Shown here piece after piece: positions 1 through 8,686 of a stretch of 64,000 nt of DNA. The translations under genes were made by a program, and so were the position numbers. The stretch lies in NCBI RefSeq assembly GCF_043641555.1, contig NZ_JBHZRJ010000001.1, positions 186,001 to 250,000 on the forward strand. Direction: 5' to 3'. The notes under the pieces were generated by a model. It was not told where the DNA came from. It made no database searches and saw nothing but the letters and a program-made list of their open reading frames with translations. Origin of the DNA: Saccharospirillum alexandrii_A. Lineage in GTDB: Bacteria > Pseudomonadota > Gammaproteobacteria > Pseudomonadales > Natronospirillaceae. Position 1 is the first letter of the stretch. Each line of letters begins with the position of its first letter.

Positions 1-39
1 GGCTTATTAAAGACTATATGGCACTCAGGAGTATGAGCT

Positions 40-720
40 ATGGGTATTTTTTCGAGACTGACCGACATCATTAATTCCAATCTGACCGCTTTGCTTGACC
101 GGGCTGAGGATCCGCAGAAGATGATTCGGCTGATCATTCAGGAAATGGAAGAAACGCTGGTGGAAGTGCGCAGCAGTTCAGCGCGCATCATCGCCGACAA
201 GAAAGACGCCCAGCGCCGGCTCGACCGCTTGCATGCGGAAGTGGCCGAATGGGAAGCCAAGGCCACTCTGGCGCTGGAGAAAAACCGCGAAGATCTGGCT
301 CGCGCAGCCCTGGCGGAAAAGCAGGTGCTGCAGGAGGAAGAGGCTATCATTGAGCAGGAATTCAAGGCGCTGGATGAGCATCTGAAACAGCTGTCCGGTG
401 AGATTGGGCAGCTGCAGCAGAAACTGACCGACGCCAAAGCGAAGCAGAAGTCCATGGTCATGCGGCATCAGACGGTATCGACGCGTCGTCGGGCGAAAGA
501 ACAACTGTCGCGCGAGTCGCTGCAGGATGCGTTCGAGAAGTTTGAACGCTATGAGCGGCGCATGGATTCGATGGAAAGCGAGATAGAAGCGATGGATCTG
601 GGCAAGGGTGAGCGCTCTGATCTGGCTGGCGAGATCGACAGTCTGGTCCGGGACGACAGCATCAATCTTGAGCTGGAACGCCTGAAAGCCAAAATGAAAA
701 ACCGCCCGGAACAAAACTAA
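40..720 (+). CDS. pspA: Phage shock protein A (PspA/IM30 family)
   Basis: A 226-residue protein, almost wholly charged helix and coiled coil, with no membrane segment. The N-terminal region has the family pattern around TALLDRAEDPQKM (about residues 16-28). PspA proteins bind the inner membrane as oligomers and keep it sealed under envelope stress; in enterobacteria PspA also inhibits the activator PspF. The ATG is preceded by AGGAG at 27-31. pspB and pspC follow on the same strand, which supports the call. The promoter and any pspF lie outside the window, so sigma-54 control cannot be checked. Confidence 0.96.
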   Translation: MGIFSRLTDIINSNLTALLDRAEDPQKMIRLIIQEMEETLVEVRSSSARIIADKKDAQRRLDRLHAEVAEWEAKATLALEKNREDLARAALAEKQVLQEEEAIIEQEFKALDEHLKQLSGEIGQLQQKLTDAKAKQKSMVMRHQTVSTRRRAKEQLSRESLQDAFEKFERYERRMDSMESEIEAMDLGKGERSDLAGEIDSLVRDDSINLELERLKAKMKNRPEQN

Positions 721-725
721 GCCCC

Positions 726-747
726 GGGCCGACTGACCGGTCGGCCC
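726..747 (+). promoter_or_regulatory. Intercistronic stem-loop between pspA and pspB
   Basis: GGGCCGAC (726-733) and GTCGGCCC (740-747) form a perfect 8-bp GC-rich stem just after the pspA stop and before the pspB ribosome-binding site. There is no T run, so it is not a classic terminator. It could protect the 3' end of pspA mRNA or lower downstream expression, giving PspA excess over PspB and PspC; that role is inference. Confidence 0.5.
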
Positions 748-761
748 GCAAGGAGTAAGGC

Positions 762-995
762 ATGCATTTTTTTGAATTTCTGTTTGTCCCGACCATCCTG
801 TTTCTGGTGGTGGTGATGCCGATCTGGCTGGTATTGGACTACCGCCACAAGGGGCGCACACGCCAGGGCCTGTCGGAGGATGACCAGGTTAAATTGGATG
901 ACCTGCTACGCACCCTCGACAAGGTGGTCGATCGGGTCGATGCGCTGGAAGGCATTTTGGATGAACGCAGCCCTCGCTGGAAGCGGGACCGCTAA
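762..995 (+). CDS. pspB: Phage shock protein B
   Basis: A 77-residue protein with one N-terminal membrane segment (about residues 4-25, ending in WLVLDYRHK) and a charged helical tail (DDLLRTLDKVVDRVDALEGIL), the usual PspB architecture and length. PspB works with PspC at the inner membrane, sensing envelope stress and drawing PspA away from its regulator. It is preceded by AAGGAG and lies 41 bp after pspA. The short size alone would be weak evidence, but its place between pspA and pspC makes the call firm. Confidence 0.93.
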   Translation: MHFFEFLFVPTILFLVVVMPIWLVLDYRHKGRTRQGLSEDDQVKLDDLLRTLDKVVDRVDALEGILDERSPRWKRDR

Positions 996-1013
996 CTCGT
1001 CGGAGAGACTCTA

Positions 1014-1451
1014 ATGACTAAGAAAGAATTCTGGCAGCGCCGTCGCGAAGGCTTCGGAATGAATCTGTACCGGAACAAGAAAGATGGCTGGGTGGGTGGC
1101 GTCTGTGCCGGGCTTGCCGATCATTTTAACATTGAACACTGGATAGCCCGGCTGATCGTCGTGGCGGGGTTTATGTTCTTCGGGTTCCTGACCCTGCTGG
1201 CTTATGTAGGCGCTTGCGTCGCCATGGCGCCGCGCCCCAAGGGCCCGGTGCAGCAGGAATACCAGTACGACGAAAACAACCACCAGGATCGGCCACGTAA
1301 TCTGTTTCGCTACGGAGAGAGCCCCGGTGAGCGGCTCAGTACGGCCAGGGAGCGCCTGAACCGGACACTGAGCCGTGTCGAGCGGATGGAACAGTACGTG
1401 ACCTCCAAGCGCTATGAGCTGGATCGGGAGTTCTCCAAAATTCAGGATTGA
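1014..1451 (+). CDS. pspC: Phage shock protein C
   Basis: A 145-residue protein. Residues about 15-75 form the PspC domain: a basic start, GWVGGVCAGLADHF, then two hydrophobic stretches (WIARLIVVAGFMFFGF and LLAYVGACVAMAP). The C-terminal third (ARERLNRTLSRVERMEQYV) is predicted coiled coil, as in PspC proteins that contact PspB and PspA. The gap to pspB is only 18 bp, so the three genes form one operon. No terminator is obvious after it. Confidence 0.94.
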   Translation: MTKKEFWQRRREGFGMNLYRNKKDGWVGGVCAGLADHFNIEHWIARLIVVAGFMFFGFLTLLAYVGACVAMAPRPKGPVQQEYQYDENNHQDRPRNLFRYGESPGERLSTARERLNRTLSRVERMEQYVTSKRYELDREFSKIQD

Positions 1452-1540
1452 CGCACACCGTCGTTCGACTGGCCCGCACCGGTGCATTGCGGTAAAGTGC
1501 GGCCAGTTTATTTATTTCACCTCACAAAAGAGAACCTGCC

Positions 1541-2095
1541 GTGTCGCACCGCCCGGATGATTCGTCAGCCGACCGCACTCCGGTTACTGGCTGGCGAGAC
1601 GCCATACGCCGCCCCACCTTCTGGATCGTCATCGTATTGCTGATTGGCTTTGTGTATCTGCAATGGCCAACCCGCCTGAAACCGCTTGATCAGCCCGACT
1701 ACGTGACGACCACGATCAACGACGCCATTGCCGTGGAATGGGAAGCCGCACCCAGTGCCCAACCGGATGCGGACAACGACGCCTGGTTTTTGCGGCGCCG
1801 GGGTATGGATTTTCTGGTGCAAACCGGCGACTTGACGCAGCCGTTGCCCGAATTGGCCGCTGGCATGCTGGAGACCGACCGCGAGCAGGTGGCAGGGAGC
1901 GTATATGAGCCCCTGCAAAGCAGTGAATCGACCGCCCGCTATGCGTTGTACGATGCCGAAAACCGGATCCAACGCCACCGGCTCTATGTTGTCGGCTCTG
2001 ACTGGGTAAAAATCTCCGTGTTGTACAAAGGCCAGAATGAAGAACGCGAAGCTCGGGCGCGGCGGTTTATGAACCGGGTTACCCGAACGCAGTGA
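1541..2095 (+). CDS. Membrane-anchored protein of unknown function
   Basis: A 184-residue protein using a GTG start (the previous in-frame codons are not usable). It has one strong hydrophobic segment (about residues 27-43, FWIVIVLLIGFVYLQW) after a charged N-terminus, then a soluble domain that would face the periplasm. I do not recognise the family. It lies 89 bp after pspC on the same strand, so it may be read with the psp operon, but it lacks the features of PspD or PspE. Treat it as an uncharacterised psp-linked candidate. Confidence 0.7.
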   Translation: MSHRPDDSSADRTPVTGWRDAIRRPTFWIVIVLLIGFVYLQWPTRLKPLDQPDYVTTTINDAIAVEWEAAPSAQPDADNDAWFLRRRGMDFLVQTGDLTQPLPELAAGMLETDREQVAGSVYEPLQSSESTARYALYDAENRIQRHRLYVVGSDWVKISVLYKGQNEEREARARRFMNRVTRTQ

Positions 2096-2164
2096 GCCGC
2101 TACCCGAACCAATAAGCAAATCTAACAACAAGAACGGTCTGCCGTGACCACAGGAGTGTCTTTT

Positions 2165-3175
2165 ATGAACAGTTCCGCTACATCTTCAACCTACCGCTGG
2201 GCCGTGATTGGTACCGGCGGTATGGCCGATCAGTTTGTGGCCGATGCCCGGCACGGAAACGGCGGCGAATTTGTCGCGGTATGCTCGCGTTCGCAGGCCA
2301 GTGCGCAGAGCTTTGCGGACCGCCATGGCATTGCTCTGGCGTTCGACGATCTCGACACCCTGCTCGCGCGGGATGACATCGATGTAGTGTACATAGCCAG
2401 CCCCCATACCCAGCACCGGCAACAGGCGATGGCGGCCATGGAAGCGGGCAAGGCCGTGCTGGTGGAAAAGCCGGCAACGCTGAACGCCGCCCAGACCCAA
2501 AGCCTGTACGACACCGCCGAGCGTTGCGGGGTATTGTGTGTCGAGGCTTTGTGGACTCGCTTTAGCCCGGTTTACCGCTCGGTACTGGCGGATCTGCGGT
2601 CGGGCCGAATTGGTCACGTGCGTCATTGCCAGGCCAGCTTTGGTTTCGCAGCACCGGCTGACCCGGAGCATCGTTTAAATGCGCCCCAACTGGCCGGCGG
2701 AGCGCTGCTCGATATTGGCATCTACCCCTTGCTACTGCCTCTGGACCTGTTCGGCGTTCCCGACGACATCGAAGGTGACGTGACACTGGGCGTTCTCGGA
2801 GTGGATCGGTCTGCCGATCTCGTATTGCACTATGCAAGCGGGGCCAGAGCATTGCTGTCATACAGCCTGGACTTTCCATTGCCGACGCAAGCGGCCATCA
2901 GTGGCGAAGACGGCTGGGTCGAGATCAAGGCGCCCTGGTTTGCCAGCCAGGCGGCCCGCTGGCAGGTAGGTCAGGCGCCGGTCAGCCAGCAGCAGTACCC
3001 GCTGTTGGGTACTGGCTACCATTATGAATTCAGCGCGGTAAACCGCAGCCTGGCTGCGGGGCTACTGCAATGCGAGGAACACAGCTGGGCCGATTCTCTG
3101 GCCTTGGCAGAGGTTATGGACCGGATTCGCAAACGCTGGGGGCCAGATTACGGGGCCGAGCTTGAAGGCATCTGA
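2165..3175 (+). CDS. Gfo/Idh/MocA-family NAD(P)-dependent oxidoreductase
   Basis: A 336-residue protein. The N-terminus is a Rossmann fold (WAVIGTGGMADQFV), followed by VYIASPHTQHRQQAMAAMEAGKAVLVEKPATLN, which carries the EKP motif whose lysine is catalytic in this family. The C-terminal half is the substrate domain (GGALLDIGIYPL). Such enzymes oxidise or reduce sugars, inositols or dihydrodiols; the substrate cannot be read from sequence. ATG 2165 is chosen over GTG 2144 because an AGGAG lies 9 bases upstream. The 3' end overlaps the convergent neighbour by 28 bp. Confidence 0.9.
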   Translation: MNSSATSSTYRWAVIGTGGMADQFVADARHGNGGEFVAVCSRSQASAQSFADRHGIALAFDDLDTLLARDDIDVVYIASPHTQHRQQAMAAMEAGKAVLVEKPATLNAAQTQSLYDTAERCGVLCVEALWTRFSPVYRSVLADLRSGRIGHVRHCQASFGFAAPADPEHRLNAPQLAGGALLDIGIYPLLLPLDLFGVPDDIEGDVTLGVLGVDRSADLVLHYASGARALLSYSLDFPLPTQAAISGEDGWVEIKAPWFASQAARWQVGQAPVSQQQYPLLGTGYHYEFSAVNRSLAAGLLQCEEHSWADSLALAEVMDRIRKRWGPDYGAELEGI

Positions 3176-3990
3176 CGCGGATAAATAATCGTCAGGTAGT
3201 CATCGATAAAACGGGCGTATTCGTTATCCCGCTGCAGCTCTGCCAGGGCCCGGTTCACCCGGGCGATCAGGGCGTCTGAACCGCTCTGATTGCGCGGTGC
3301 AATAAAATGCATCGACAGTGTTTCTACCGGAAACGGCAGCGCCCGTATGGCCGAGTGAGGGACACCGGCATTGCGCAGTAATTCGCGTGCCACATAGCGG
3401 TTGATCTTAACGAAATCGGCTTCGCCTGACTGCAGCATGGCAAAGCAGCTTGGCATATCCGAGGGGGTGATGCGGGTGATCGAGCCGCTTTCCACCAGGG
3501 GGTTCAGTGCCTGTCCGTGCGCAAAGCCTTCCGGCAGACACAGGGTCAGGCCGGCCAGATCTTCCGGGTTGCTGGCGTTGATGGTGCTCGACTGATCAAC
3601 GTAGGCGTAGGAACTGACGGTAAACAACGGGTCGGAAAACAGATAGTGTTCGAGGCGTAGCTCCGATTCGATGTAGGGAAAGGTGCCAGCATAGTCGCCG
3701 TCCAATGCAGCCTGATAACCCGTGGCCCACCCGGTAACATCAATTTCAACCGGCTGATCGATTTGCTCGAACAGATAGCGTACCAGGTGCGTGGCCAGGC
3801 CACCTTCGGGCAGGTTCTGATCGGAAAACGGGGCATAATTGTCACCGGTGACCAGCCGAATCGTCGGGGCGTTTTCCGCCCATATAACCGCCGGAGCAAA
3901 CCCCAGCAGAATGCAAAGAGCCAGCCCCAGTGCAGGGCGGGGCAGACGTTTGGGGTAGGGAATTGCGCTGGGTGTCCGGTTGTCTGACAT
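3148..3990 (-). CDS. Periplasmic amino-acid-type solute-binding protein (orphan)
   Basis: A 280-residue protein with an N-terminal signal sequence (basic run, then a LALCILLGFAPAVIWA core) and a family 3 solute-binding fold: TIRLVTGDNYAPFSDQ at the mature start, GFAPAVIWAENAP cleavage area, and a middle region ITPSDMPSCFAMLQSGEADFV typical of the polar amino-acid or sensor class. No ABC permease or ATPase is adjacent, so it may serve a distant transporter or act as a sensor. ATG 3990 is preferred; the 30 bases upstream offer only TTG. Confidence 0.82.
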   Translation of the reverse strand: MSDNRTPSAIPYPKRLPRPALGLALCILLGFAPAVIWAENAPTIRLVTGDNYAPFSDQNLPEGGLATHLVRYLFEQIDQPVEIDVTGWATGYQAALDGDYAGTFPYIESELRLEHYLFSDPLFTVSSYAYVDQSSTINASNPEDLAGLTLCLPEGFAHGQALNPLVESGSITRITPSDMPSCFAMLQSGEADFVKINRYVARELLRNAGVPHSAIRALPFPVETLSMHFIAPRNQSGSDALIARVNRALAELQRDNEYARFIDDYLTIIYPRQMPSSSAP

Positions 3991-4059
3991 GGCGCTCACT
4001 TCTGTCCGTAGTCGGATCAATCGTCAGTATAGCGCCATTTTCAACGATGAACGCAACGA

Positions 4060-5757
4060 TTAAGCGTTGTTTGCGTCGATTATCCGGTACACCCGAGCCT
4101 CAAAAGGGGCCAATACTAATGCAGGAGACGCAGCGTCGGTTGGCAGGTTCCCAAGCATTAGAGCCGCGCTGTCGAGCACATCCAGTACCGGGTCGACATC
4201 GGCTGGCCGGTCGCTCAGGTTGCACAGCACAATGAAGCGGTCGTCACCGCTGCGGCGGTAGGCAAAAATCTGCGAGTGCTCTGCCAGCAACAAGTCGTAT
4301 TGGCCGTAAATGAGCGTTGGGTGTTCGCGACGCAGACGAATCAGTTGCTGGTAATAAGCCAATATCGAATTCGGGTCCTGCTGTTGTGTGGCGACGTTGA
4401 TCTCCCGGGTATTGGGGTTCACCGCCAGCCAGGGCGTGCCGGTGGTAAAGCCACCGTTTTCGCTGCTGTTCCATTGCATCGGGGTGCGTGAATTGTCGCG
4501 GGCGTTGTCGCGAATGCTGGTGAGGATATCCTCTTCGCCCCAGCCCTGTTCGCGGCGTTGCCGGGCCAGGTTGTGAATGGCGACGTCGTCGAATTGCTGC
4601 AATTCGGTGAAGGGGTAGTTGGTCATCCCCAGTTCCTGGCCCTGGTAAATAAAGGGCGTGCCCTGCATCAGAAAATACAGGGTGGCGATGGCGGTGGCGC
4701 TTTCACGCCAGTAACGTTCGTCGTCCCCCCAGGTTGAAACGATGCGGGGTATGTCGTGATTCTCGACAAACAAGGCGTTCCAGCCCTGGCCTTCCAACCC
4801 TTTTTGCCAGCGTGTCAGCACCTGTTTCAGGTGCGGCAGATCGAGCCCGGCGGCACCGTCGGTTTGCCAGAGTTTGAGCTGTTCGAACTGAAACAGCATG
4901 TTGAAGTTGCGTTGCTCGGGCGCGACCCACTCGGGCGCCTGTTCGACGGTGACGCCATTGGCTTCGCCGACGGTCATGATGTCGTAGTGGGCAAAGGTGT
5001 TAGCGCACAGGTCACTGATGTAATCCATCACGCCATTGACGTTCATGTGGCCGGCGGCGGAGGGCACGGTCGGCAGCCCTTTGGGGTTCGGCATGTCTGG
5101 CAAACCCGGCTGCTTGCGGATATGGGAGATGGCGTCAATGCGAAACCCGTCGACGCCTTTGTCGAGCCACCAACGCACCATGTCATACAAGGCGGCGCGC
5201 ATCTCGGTGTTTTCCCAGTTCAGGTCGGGCTGTTTGCGCGAAAATACGTGCATGAAATATTCATCGGTATTCTCGTCGTATTCCCACACCGATTCGTTAA
5301 AAATGCTCTCCCAGTTATTGGGCGGCTGGCCATTCTTGCCCTCGCGCCAGATGTACCAGTCCCGTTTCGGGTTGGTTTTCGACGAGCGTGATTCAAGAAA
5401 CCAGGGGTGTTCGTCACTACTATGGTTCAACACCAGGTCGAGCAAAATACGCAAGCCGCGTTTGTGGGCTTCCTCCAGCAATCGATCGAAATCAGCAAGC
5501 GTACCGAAGTCGGCCATGATGTCCTGATAGTCACTGATGTCATACCCATTGTCGTCGTTCGGTGACGAGAAAATAGGGCACAACCAGAGCACGGTAACGC
5601 CCAGTTCCTGCAAGTAGTCGAGCTTGCTGATAATGCCGTTCAGATCACCAATGCCATCGCCATTGCTGTCCATAAAGCTGCGTGGATAAATCTGATACAC
5701 CACGGCTTCTTTCCACCAGGTGCGATCGGATGTCTGAGTTGGAAAAGCTGTATTCAA
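4060..5757 (-). CDS. GH13 alpha-glucosidase (oligo-1,6-glucosidase type)
   Basis: A 565-residue cytoplasmic enzyme with all four GH13 regions: DLVLNHSSDEHPWF (region I), GFRIDAISHI with the nucleophile Asp (II), VGEANGV with the acid Glu (III) and FVENHDIPR (IV). Length and the WWKEAVVYQIYPRSF start fit oligo-1,6-glucosidase, alpha-glucosidase or trehalose-6-phosphate hydrolase; no signal peptide is present. The reading frame opens with TTG at 5757, backed by AGGA 8 bases upstream, and no in-frame ATG occurs for the next 28 codons. No transporter or regulator is adjacent. Confidence 0.93.
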   Translation of the reverse strand: MNTAFPTQTSDRTWWKEAVVYQIYPRSFMDSNGDGIGDLNGIISKLDYLQELGVTVLWLCPIFSSPNDDNGYDISDYQDIMADFGTLADFDRLLEEAHKRGLRILLDLVLNHSSDEHPWFLESRSSKTNPKRDWYIWREGKNGQPPNNWESIFNESVWEYDENTDEYFMHVFSRKQPDLNWENTEMRAALYDMVRWWLDKGVDGFRIDAISHIRKQPGLPDMPNPKGLPTVPSAAGHMNVNGVMDYISDLCANTFAHYDIMTVGEANGVTVEQAPEWVAPEQRNFNMLFQFEQLKLWQTDGAAGLDLPHLKQVLTRWQKGLEGQGWNALFVENHDIPRIVSTWGDDERYWRESATAIATLYFLMQGTPFIYQGQELGMTNYPFTELQQFDDVAIHNLARQRREQGWGEEDILTSIRDNARDNSRTPMQWNSSENGGFTTGTPWLAVNPNTREINVATQQQDPNSILAYYQQLIRLRREHPTLIYGQYDLLLAEHSQIFAYRRSGDDRFIVLCNLSDRPADVDPVLDVLDSAALMLGNLPTDAASPALVLAPFEARVYRIIDANNA

Positions 5758-5868
5758 GTGGTGTTCCTGTGAGGTTATGGCGTTGCGTTTAAGTGACCGG
5801 TGATAAGAACGCGCGCAGGTTAAACAAGTTGGGGCCCGTGGTTGCTTTTGGCCCGTTGGCTGAAAATC

Positions 5869-5981
5869 GTGCCAGGCACTGGGTAGGCCTATCCGGGGTC
5901 GGCGTAAATCCGTCCATGGAGCCTAGGCCGCAACATCCATGTTGCGGACTACCCCGGATAGGCCTACCCAGCGCTTGTCAC
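5869..5981 (+). repeat. 113-bp palindromic intergenic element, copy A
   Basis: Arms of 31 bp at 5869-5899 and 5951-5981; the inner 19 bp (GGGTAGGCCTATCCGGGGT) pair perfectly. The loop carries TCCATGGA and the hairpin CCGCAACAT/ATGTTGCGG. It lies in the 478-bp divergent gap between the alpha-glucosidase and the next gene. The rest of that gap (5982-6235) shows nothing else I can name except a TATACT at 6200-6205. Confidence 0.93.
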
Positions 5982-6235
5982 TTAGAGCGTCACCAAATAT
6001 AACTCCAGAATTCAAAAAAAGGGTTACCGGTGACTGATCTGAAAGCCAAGTTGAGCGCAGAGTAATGAAGCAGTCCCCGAAAATGAAGCCTCCATCGCTC
6101 AACCTTGTGCAGAATCAACCCCATAAGGGGTGATCTAAAGGTGCGGATCCGAAAGTGACTATTGTGAGGCGGGTCCTGAACAAATCACAGTTGAATGGGT
6201 ATACTCCGGGTTCATTTATCCGTTAAGGAAGACCT

Positions 6236-6709
6236 ATGAAACCGATTGCAAAGCTCACCGCAGGCCTGTTCATCGCCTCCCTGGCCCCTCTGGCGCTGGC
6301 TGAGCCCGACCCTGATCTGCTGGTGGGCACCTGGAACTGTGATTACTCGGAAACCACCGATGGCGTGGAGCTCGATATGCAGTTGAAGGTTAATTATCGC
6401 GCTGACCGGACCGCTGTCTATGACATGACCATGAACATGGAAGTGCCGTCGATGGCCCCGATGAACCTGGGTGTTGCTGGCAGCGGCAACTGGTCACTTG
6501 AGGGCGATCAGCTCACAACGACTACGACTGAAGTCAGCGCCGAAAACCTGGGTGAACCCAACCCCATGGTGGATATGATGATCCCGCAGATGGAAGCCGG
6601 CATGATGCAGGAGTCCGAGTCCGTCAGCACCATTGTTGAACTGACCCGGAATCGTCTGGTTGAGCGGACTAATGAAGCCGATGCGACGACGGTGACCTGT
6701 ACTCGTTAG
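6236..6709 (+). CDS. Small secreted protein, lipocalin-like fold possible
   Basis: A 157-residue protein with a clear signal peptide (KLTAGLFIASLAPLALA, cleavage near residue 22). The mature part begins DPDLLVGTWNCDYSE and ends RTNEADATTVTCTR, so the two mature cysteines could pair. The opening LVGTWNC and the alternating beta pattern recall lipocalin-like proteins, but I cannot assign a family. AAGGA precedes the ATG. It stands alone between two repeat elements, so context gives no clue to its job. Confidence 0.75.
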   Translation: MKPIAKLTAGLFIASLAPLALAEPDPDLLVGTWNCDYSETTDGVELDMQLKVNYRADRTAVYDMTMNMEVPSMAPMNLGVAGSGNWSLEGDQLTTTTTEVSAENLGEPNPMVDMMIPQMEAGMMQESESVSTIVELTRNRLVERTNEADATTVTCTR

Positions 6710-6768
6710 TGGCTTGTGTCAGCCGCCTAGTGCGGCTATGCGCGAGCTAAATTTAACCGACAAGACAA

Positions 6769-6895
6769 GTGCCGGCTGCCGGGTAGGCCTAAGCGGGGGA
6801 GTCCGCAACATGGATGTTGCGGTCTAGGCCCCATGGATGGGTTGAGTGGGCGGCATTCCGCCCGACCCCGATCAGGTCTACCCGGTGGTCGGCAT
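6769..6895 (-). repeat. Palindromic intergenic element, copy B (127 bp)
   Basis: Arms 6769-6799 and 6865-6895, more diverged than in other copies. The loop is in the opposite orientation to copy A and holds a 14-bp insertion that makes an extra hairpin GGGCGG-CATT-CCGCCC, shared with copy D. It fills the convergent gap before aidB. Confidence 0.88.
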
Positions 6896-6936
6896 GAATT
6901 CCCCGGCACCGAATAGAACCGTGCCGCAAGCAACCA

Positions 6937-8628
6937 CTAGCTCAACGCCGGCACCGCCCGGTCAATGATTCCCTTGCAATTGATTCCTGTGGGTAGCCCG
7001 CCCAGGTTGACCTGGGTGCCCGGTGTTAGCCGTGAGGCGATGAAGGCGTCGGCGATGTTGGCGTCGCCATGGCGCAGCAGGATGCTGGCTTGGAGGGCCA
7101 GGGCCATGGGGTCGACCAGGGAGCGGGCCCGGTATTCGAAGTCTGAGGTGTTGGCCCAGTCCCGTTTTAGTTGATCCAGATGGGCGTCGTAGCGGGGCGA
7201 TTGGGTGCGGGCCTGCTCGAGTTCTTTGAACAGAGCGGTCAGTGCATCCGGTGATTTTTGCACGGCGCGCAGTACATCGAGGCATTGAATGTTGCCCGAG
7301 CCTTCCCAGATGGCGTTGACCGGTGCCTCCCGGTAGAGACGCGGTAACACGTTTTCTTCGACATAACCCACCCCACCTATGCATTCCATGGCCTCGTAGG
7401 TCAGGTGCGGCGTGCGCTTGCAGACCCAGTATTTGCCGATCGGGTTGGCCAGTCTGGCCAGCAGGGCTTCGTGTTCAGAATCTGCTGCCTGGTCCAGTGA
7501 ATGGCCAATGCGCAGGGCCAGTGCCAGCGCTGCTTCGGATTCGATGGCCAGATCCGCCAGTACGTTTTGCATCAGTGGCTGGTCATGCAGGGCTTTGCCG
7601 AAGGCTGACCGGCCCGAGGTGTGGTGCAGGGCCTGGGCGGTGGCAGCGCGGATCAGGGCGGCGGAGCCGACGGTGCAGTCGAAGCGGGTCATGGCGACCA
7701 TCTCGATGATGGTCGATACGCCCCGGCCTTCCTCGCCGAGCAGCCAGGCTTCGGCGCCGCGGAATTCGATTTCCGAGGAGGCGTTGGAGCGGTTGCCCAG
7801 CTTGTCTTTCAGGCGCTGAATAAACAGGGCGTTTTTGTTGCCATCGGGCCGCCAGCGCGGCAGCAGGAAACAGGATAAACCGGCCTCGGTTTGCGCAAGG
7901 GTCAGGAAGGCGTCGCACATGGGAGCAGAGCAGAACCATTTGTGGCCGATCAGTTCGTAGCGTTCGCCCGGACCGCGCGCGCCAATTGGATAGGCGCGGG
8001 TGGTGTTGGCGCGTACGTCGGAGCCACCCTGTTTCTCGGTCATCGCCATGCCAATGGTCAGCCCGGCTTTCTCAAAAAACGGAACGTTTCTCGGGTCGTA
8101 GTGGCGGGCGGTTATTTTCGGCAGCCAGTCTTTGGCGACCGATTCTGTGCCCACGATGGCCGGTACCGCCGCAAAGGTCATGGTCAGTGGGCAGGCAGAA
8201 CCGGCATCGGCGTGCATGTGCAGGTATTCGAGCCCGGCCCGGGCAACGTGAGCCCCGGCTTTGCGCTCGCGCCAGGGCAGAGACGGAACGCCCGCTTCAA
8301 CGGCGGTTTTCATCAGTTCGTGGTAGGCCGGGTGAAAGCTGACTTCGTCGATGCGCTGGCCGAATCGGTCGTGCGAGTGAAACGTTGGTTCGACGGTGTT
8401 GGCGGCAAAACCGGCATCGATCAGATCACCACCGCAGCGGTCGCCGTAGGCGGTTAAGTCCGCCTCGGCCCAGTGGCCGCCAAAGACGCCAACCCAGTGG
8501 TGCAGGGCGCGGTCGCTGCGGTAAAGGTTGTAGTCAGCCAGGGGCGCAGGCTGGTTGAACACCTCGTGCGTATCCGGTTGAGCCAGGTGGTGGTCGCGGT
8601 TGAAGGGTTGGGGATCTGGGCGCTTCAT
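6937..8628 (-). CDS. aidB: AidB-like acyl-CoA dehydrogenase family protein
   Basis: A 563-residue flavoprotein. It matches E. coli AidB along its length: THEVFNQPAPLADYNLY at the start, CPLTMTFAAVPAI, TEKQGGSDVRANTT, HKWFCSAPMCDAFL, RLKDKLGNRSNASSEIEF, MTRFDCTVGSAALIRAA and EGSGNIQCLDVLRA. AidB is an FAD-containing protein of the Ada adaptive response that binds DNA and is linked to resistance to alkylating agents; isovaleryl-CoA dehydrogenase activity has also been reported. No ada or alkB lies nearby. ATG 8628 is the natural start. Confidence 0.93.
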   Translation of the reverse strand: MKRPDPQPFNRDHHLAQPDTHEVFNQPAPLADYNLYRSDRALHHWVGVFGGHWAEADLTAYGDRCGGDLIDAGFAANTVEPTFHSHDRFGQRIDEVSFHPAYHELMKTAVEAGVPSLPWRERKAGAHVARAGLEYLHMHADAGSACPLTMTFAAVPAIVGTESVAKDWLPKITARHYDPRNVPFFEKAGLTIGMAMTEKQGGSDVRANTTRAYPIGARGPGERYELIGHKWFCSAPMCDAFLTLAQTEAGLSCFLLPRWRPDGNKNALFIQRLKDKLGNRSNASSEIEFRGAEAWLLGEEGRGVSTIIEMVAMTRFDCTVGSAALIRAATAQALHHTSGRSAFGKALHDQPLMQNVLADLAIESEAALALALRIGHSLDQAADSEHEALLARLANPIGKYWVCKRTPHLTYEAMECIGGVGYVEENVLPRLYREAPVNAIWEGSGNIQCLDVLRAVQKSPDALTALFKELEQARTQSPRYDAHLDQLKRDWANTSDFEYRARSLVDPMALALQASILLRHGDANIADAFIASRLTPGTQVNLGGLPTGINCKGIIDRAVPALS

Positions 8629-8686
8629 CGTCGGCTTCGCTGATCGGCTCGGGTCTGTTCATCCTAACGCCGGGTCGCTTCCCTTG

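Noticed and set aside
5793..6002. Short frame crossing repeat copy A
   Set aside because: It consists largely of palindromic repeat sequence; similar frames occur in copies B, D, F and I only because of the repeat.
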